From NCBI RefSeq assembly GCF_004364975.1, contig NZ_SOBW01000008.1, positions 1,114,610-1,178,609 of the forward strand: a stretch of 64,000 bases of DNA. Reading direction: 5' to 3'. The first letter of the stretch is position 1, and every line of letters starts with the position of its first letter. A program made the position numbers and the translations under genes. Source of the DNA: Gelidibacter sediminis. Lineage in GTDB: Bacteria > Bacteroidota > Bacteroidia > Flavobacteriales > Flavobacteriaceae. A model generated the notes under the pieces. That model saw only the letters and a program-made list of their open reading frames with translations, made no database searches and was not told where the DNA came from. Below are positions 62,668 through 64,000 of the stretch, one piece after another.

Positions 62668-64000
62668 TGTTCTATTTCGTTTTCTATTAGGTTGATTGCT
62701 TCAAGTTCTAATTTTAAAGCTTTATCAATTTTTGTTCTGTATTGTTTTACATTCTGATTAATCAAAGCCATTTCATTTTCATTAATACATGGTATTGGTA
62801 TATCATAAAACATTTCTTCTGTAACAAATGGTTGCCCGACTCCAGATTTTCGTTTTCGGATTATCTCATTTCCTGCTTTAGAAGATAAAAAAGCATATAC
62901 ATAAAAAATGTCTTCATCATTTTTTAATTGTATTCTAATAATATTATCAGATGCAATAGTGTCTATTAATTCTTCAAACGGTAAGTAAACTTTTCCAACT
63001 GTATCTTGCCCGACACGACCAGTTAAAATCATATTCTCCTTTATCTTACTGTTATTTTTCACGCTCTTCTTCACTATATAATTACAAGACCTAAATGGAT
63101 TTGAGCTTGATATATCACCATTACTCAAAAAAGGTAATCCTCGTTCTTTAGTTGTATAATTTCTTTTATCCCTTCCTCCTGTGAAAATACTTGTAGCAAA
63201 GTCCTTTAAAAATTTATAATCTCCACTCAATATTTGTCTTTCATAATCATCACCGATAGATAGAAAATAATTTCCTCCTAACCTTAATTCACTTTTTAAC
63301 CTTTGTGAGGAAACAAGTCTATATTTATCACAACTGTCCTTTTTAACAATTTTAGTTTCAAAAACAGATTGAGCTTCTTTCAACAACTTATTAGCTTCTA
63401 CACGTAATTTTGAAGCTTCTACAATGAGGTTGTGAATTTGTTGTTGTTTGGGTTCTTCTGGAAGTAAAACTGGTAACCGTCCTAATTCTTCAGGTGAAAT
63501 TCTTGGAACTACAGCACCATAAATCATGGATTGGATATACTCATTGACAATTGGCGCACTCAAATATGCATATAAAAACCCATAAGGTACTTGGCTCGTT
63601 TCAATTCTAATTATTTCTTGAGAGCCAATGCACCCAGAAAAACTATCATTTACCAAAGTAGTATTACCAACCGTTCCAGCACAACTTACTAATATTTGTT
63701 TATCCCTTAAAGTCATTTCATCAACCCAAGGTGTATATTTAACAGAAATATTTTTAGCAGTATCAAGTGGTTGCGTTTTTACCATATCACTTGCTGTAAT
63801 ATATTGATGAGCAAAATTTTCATTTTCAACAAATACTCTTTTGAAAATTCCACCTTGGTACAATTTATCAGCTAAATCGGCTAGACTTGAATTCGCGATT
63901 CCTTTATCCAATAAATCTGATATCACTTTCTTACCCCTATTTAGATAATAATCAGGCTTGAATACCGTAAGGCCTTCATTGAATCTTGATATTTTTATGT
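62652..64000 (-). CDS. HsdS-like restriction-modification specificity subunit (5' end outside window)
   Basis: The frame is open to the right edge; the GTG at 63926 is internal, since in-frame codons (RFNEGLTVFKPDYYLNRGKK) continue upstream. Two target-recognition halves are seen, each with a specificity pattern (EELGRLPVLLPEEPKQQQIH and EMFYDIPIPCINENEMALIN) followed by a coiled coil. Such subunits give DNA sequence specificity to an adenine methyltransferase, which should be encoded just beyond the edge. Gene order fits MAD5 of the methylation-associated defence system. The 3' end overlaps the kinase start. Confidence 0.82.
   Translation of the reverse strand, partial: IKISRFNEGLTVFKPDYYLNRGKKVISDLLDKGIANSSLADLADKLYQGGIFKRVFVENENFAHQYITASDMVKTQPLDTAKNISVKYTPWVDEMTLRDKQILVSCAGTVGNTTLVNDSFSGCIGSQEIIRIETSQVPYGFLYAYLSAPIVNEYIQSMIYGAVVPRISPEELGRLPVLLPEEPKQQQIHNLIVEASKLRVEANKLLKEAQSVFETKIVKKDSCDKYRLVSSQRLKSELRLGGNYFLSIGDDYERQILSGDYKFLKDFATSIFTGGRDKRNYTTKERGLPFLSNGDISSSNPFRSCNYIVKKSVKNNSKIKENMILTGRVGQDTVGKVYLPFEELIDTIASDNIIRIQLKNDEDIFYVYAFLSSKAGNEIIRKRKSGVGQPFVTEEMFYDIPIPCINENEMALINQNVKQYRTKIDKALKLELEAINLIENEIEQWQES

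Noticed and set aside
58198-63926. BREX/Pgl system (PglW-type kinase)
   Set aside because: No PglZ phosphatase-like, PglX or DUF499 PglY protein is present in the visible part. The gene order fits MADS better, though the missing right part could change this.

Overview
The window comes from a low-GC Bacteroidota chromosome, most likely a marine or soil Flavobacteriaceae member. The evidence is type IX secretion substrates with type B C-terminal domains, a PorP/SprF protein, a SusC/SusD pair, a sigma/FecR/TonB-receptor trio, AT-rich spacers without strong Shine-Dalgarno sites, and several TAnnTTTG promoter elements. No tRNA, rRNA, CRISPR array, transposase or integrase was recognised.

Layout. 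(1) 1-7.6 kb: leftward surface-protein genes: an edge-cut secreted protein, a PorP/SprF protein with a long coiled coil and SPOR-like end, a type B sorting-domain protein, a beta-helix protein and a small periplasmic protein. (2) 7.8-17.7 kb: a YdjM-like membrane protein; an outer-membrane barrel, a metzincin-like lipoprotease and a repeat lipoprotein, all divergent from an ECF sigma / FecR anti-sigma / TonB-receptor unit; then a tandem universal stress protein. (3) 18-30.4 kb: a leftward peptidoglycan-sugar utilisation locus (NagX-like acyltransferase, SusC, SusD, terminator, sodium/solute symporter, MurQ, NagZ-like GH3, NamZ) with a divergent DeoR regulator. It would take up muropeptide glycans, release MurNAc and GlcNAc, import them and convert MurNAc-6-P to GlcNAc-6-P. 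No MurNAc kinase is present in it. (4) 30.4-40.6 kb: mixed core and accessory genes (SDR, COG2426 membrane protein, flippase, WYL regulator with a tiny zinc-binding ORF and an HNH-like protein, ABC exporter, K+ channel, FKBP lipoprotein). (5) 40.9-64 kb: a defence island.

The defence island is the highlight. One nearly continuous leftward operon, entering from beyond the right edge, encodes: an HsdS-like specificity subunit; a 1489-residue NERD / degenerate kinase / kinase / P-loop protein; a 518-residue protein; an 1809-residue HerA-like ATPase with a PD-(D/E)XK-like patch; a PP2C phosphatase; a long Argonaute with no recognisable catalytic tetrad; a superfamily 1 helicase; and four small or unknown genes. 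The first four match, in order and type, genes 5-8 of the methylation-associated defence system (MADS) as I recall it. The coupling of that core to a PP2C phosphatase, an apparently inactive Argonaute and a helicase is, to my knowledge, not described. Left of the operon, 43.0-43.97 kb is unusually GC-rich, gene-poor and full of perfect hairpins. It may be a structured RNA, a transfer origin or an element boundary.

All functional assignments rest on motif reading by eye. No database or alignment was run.
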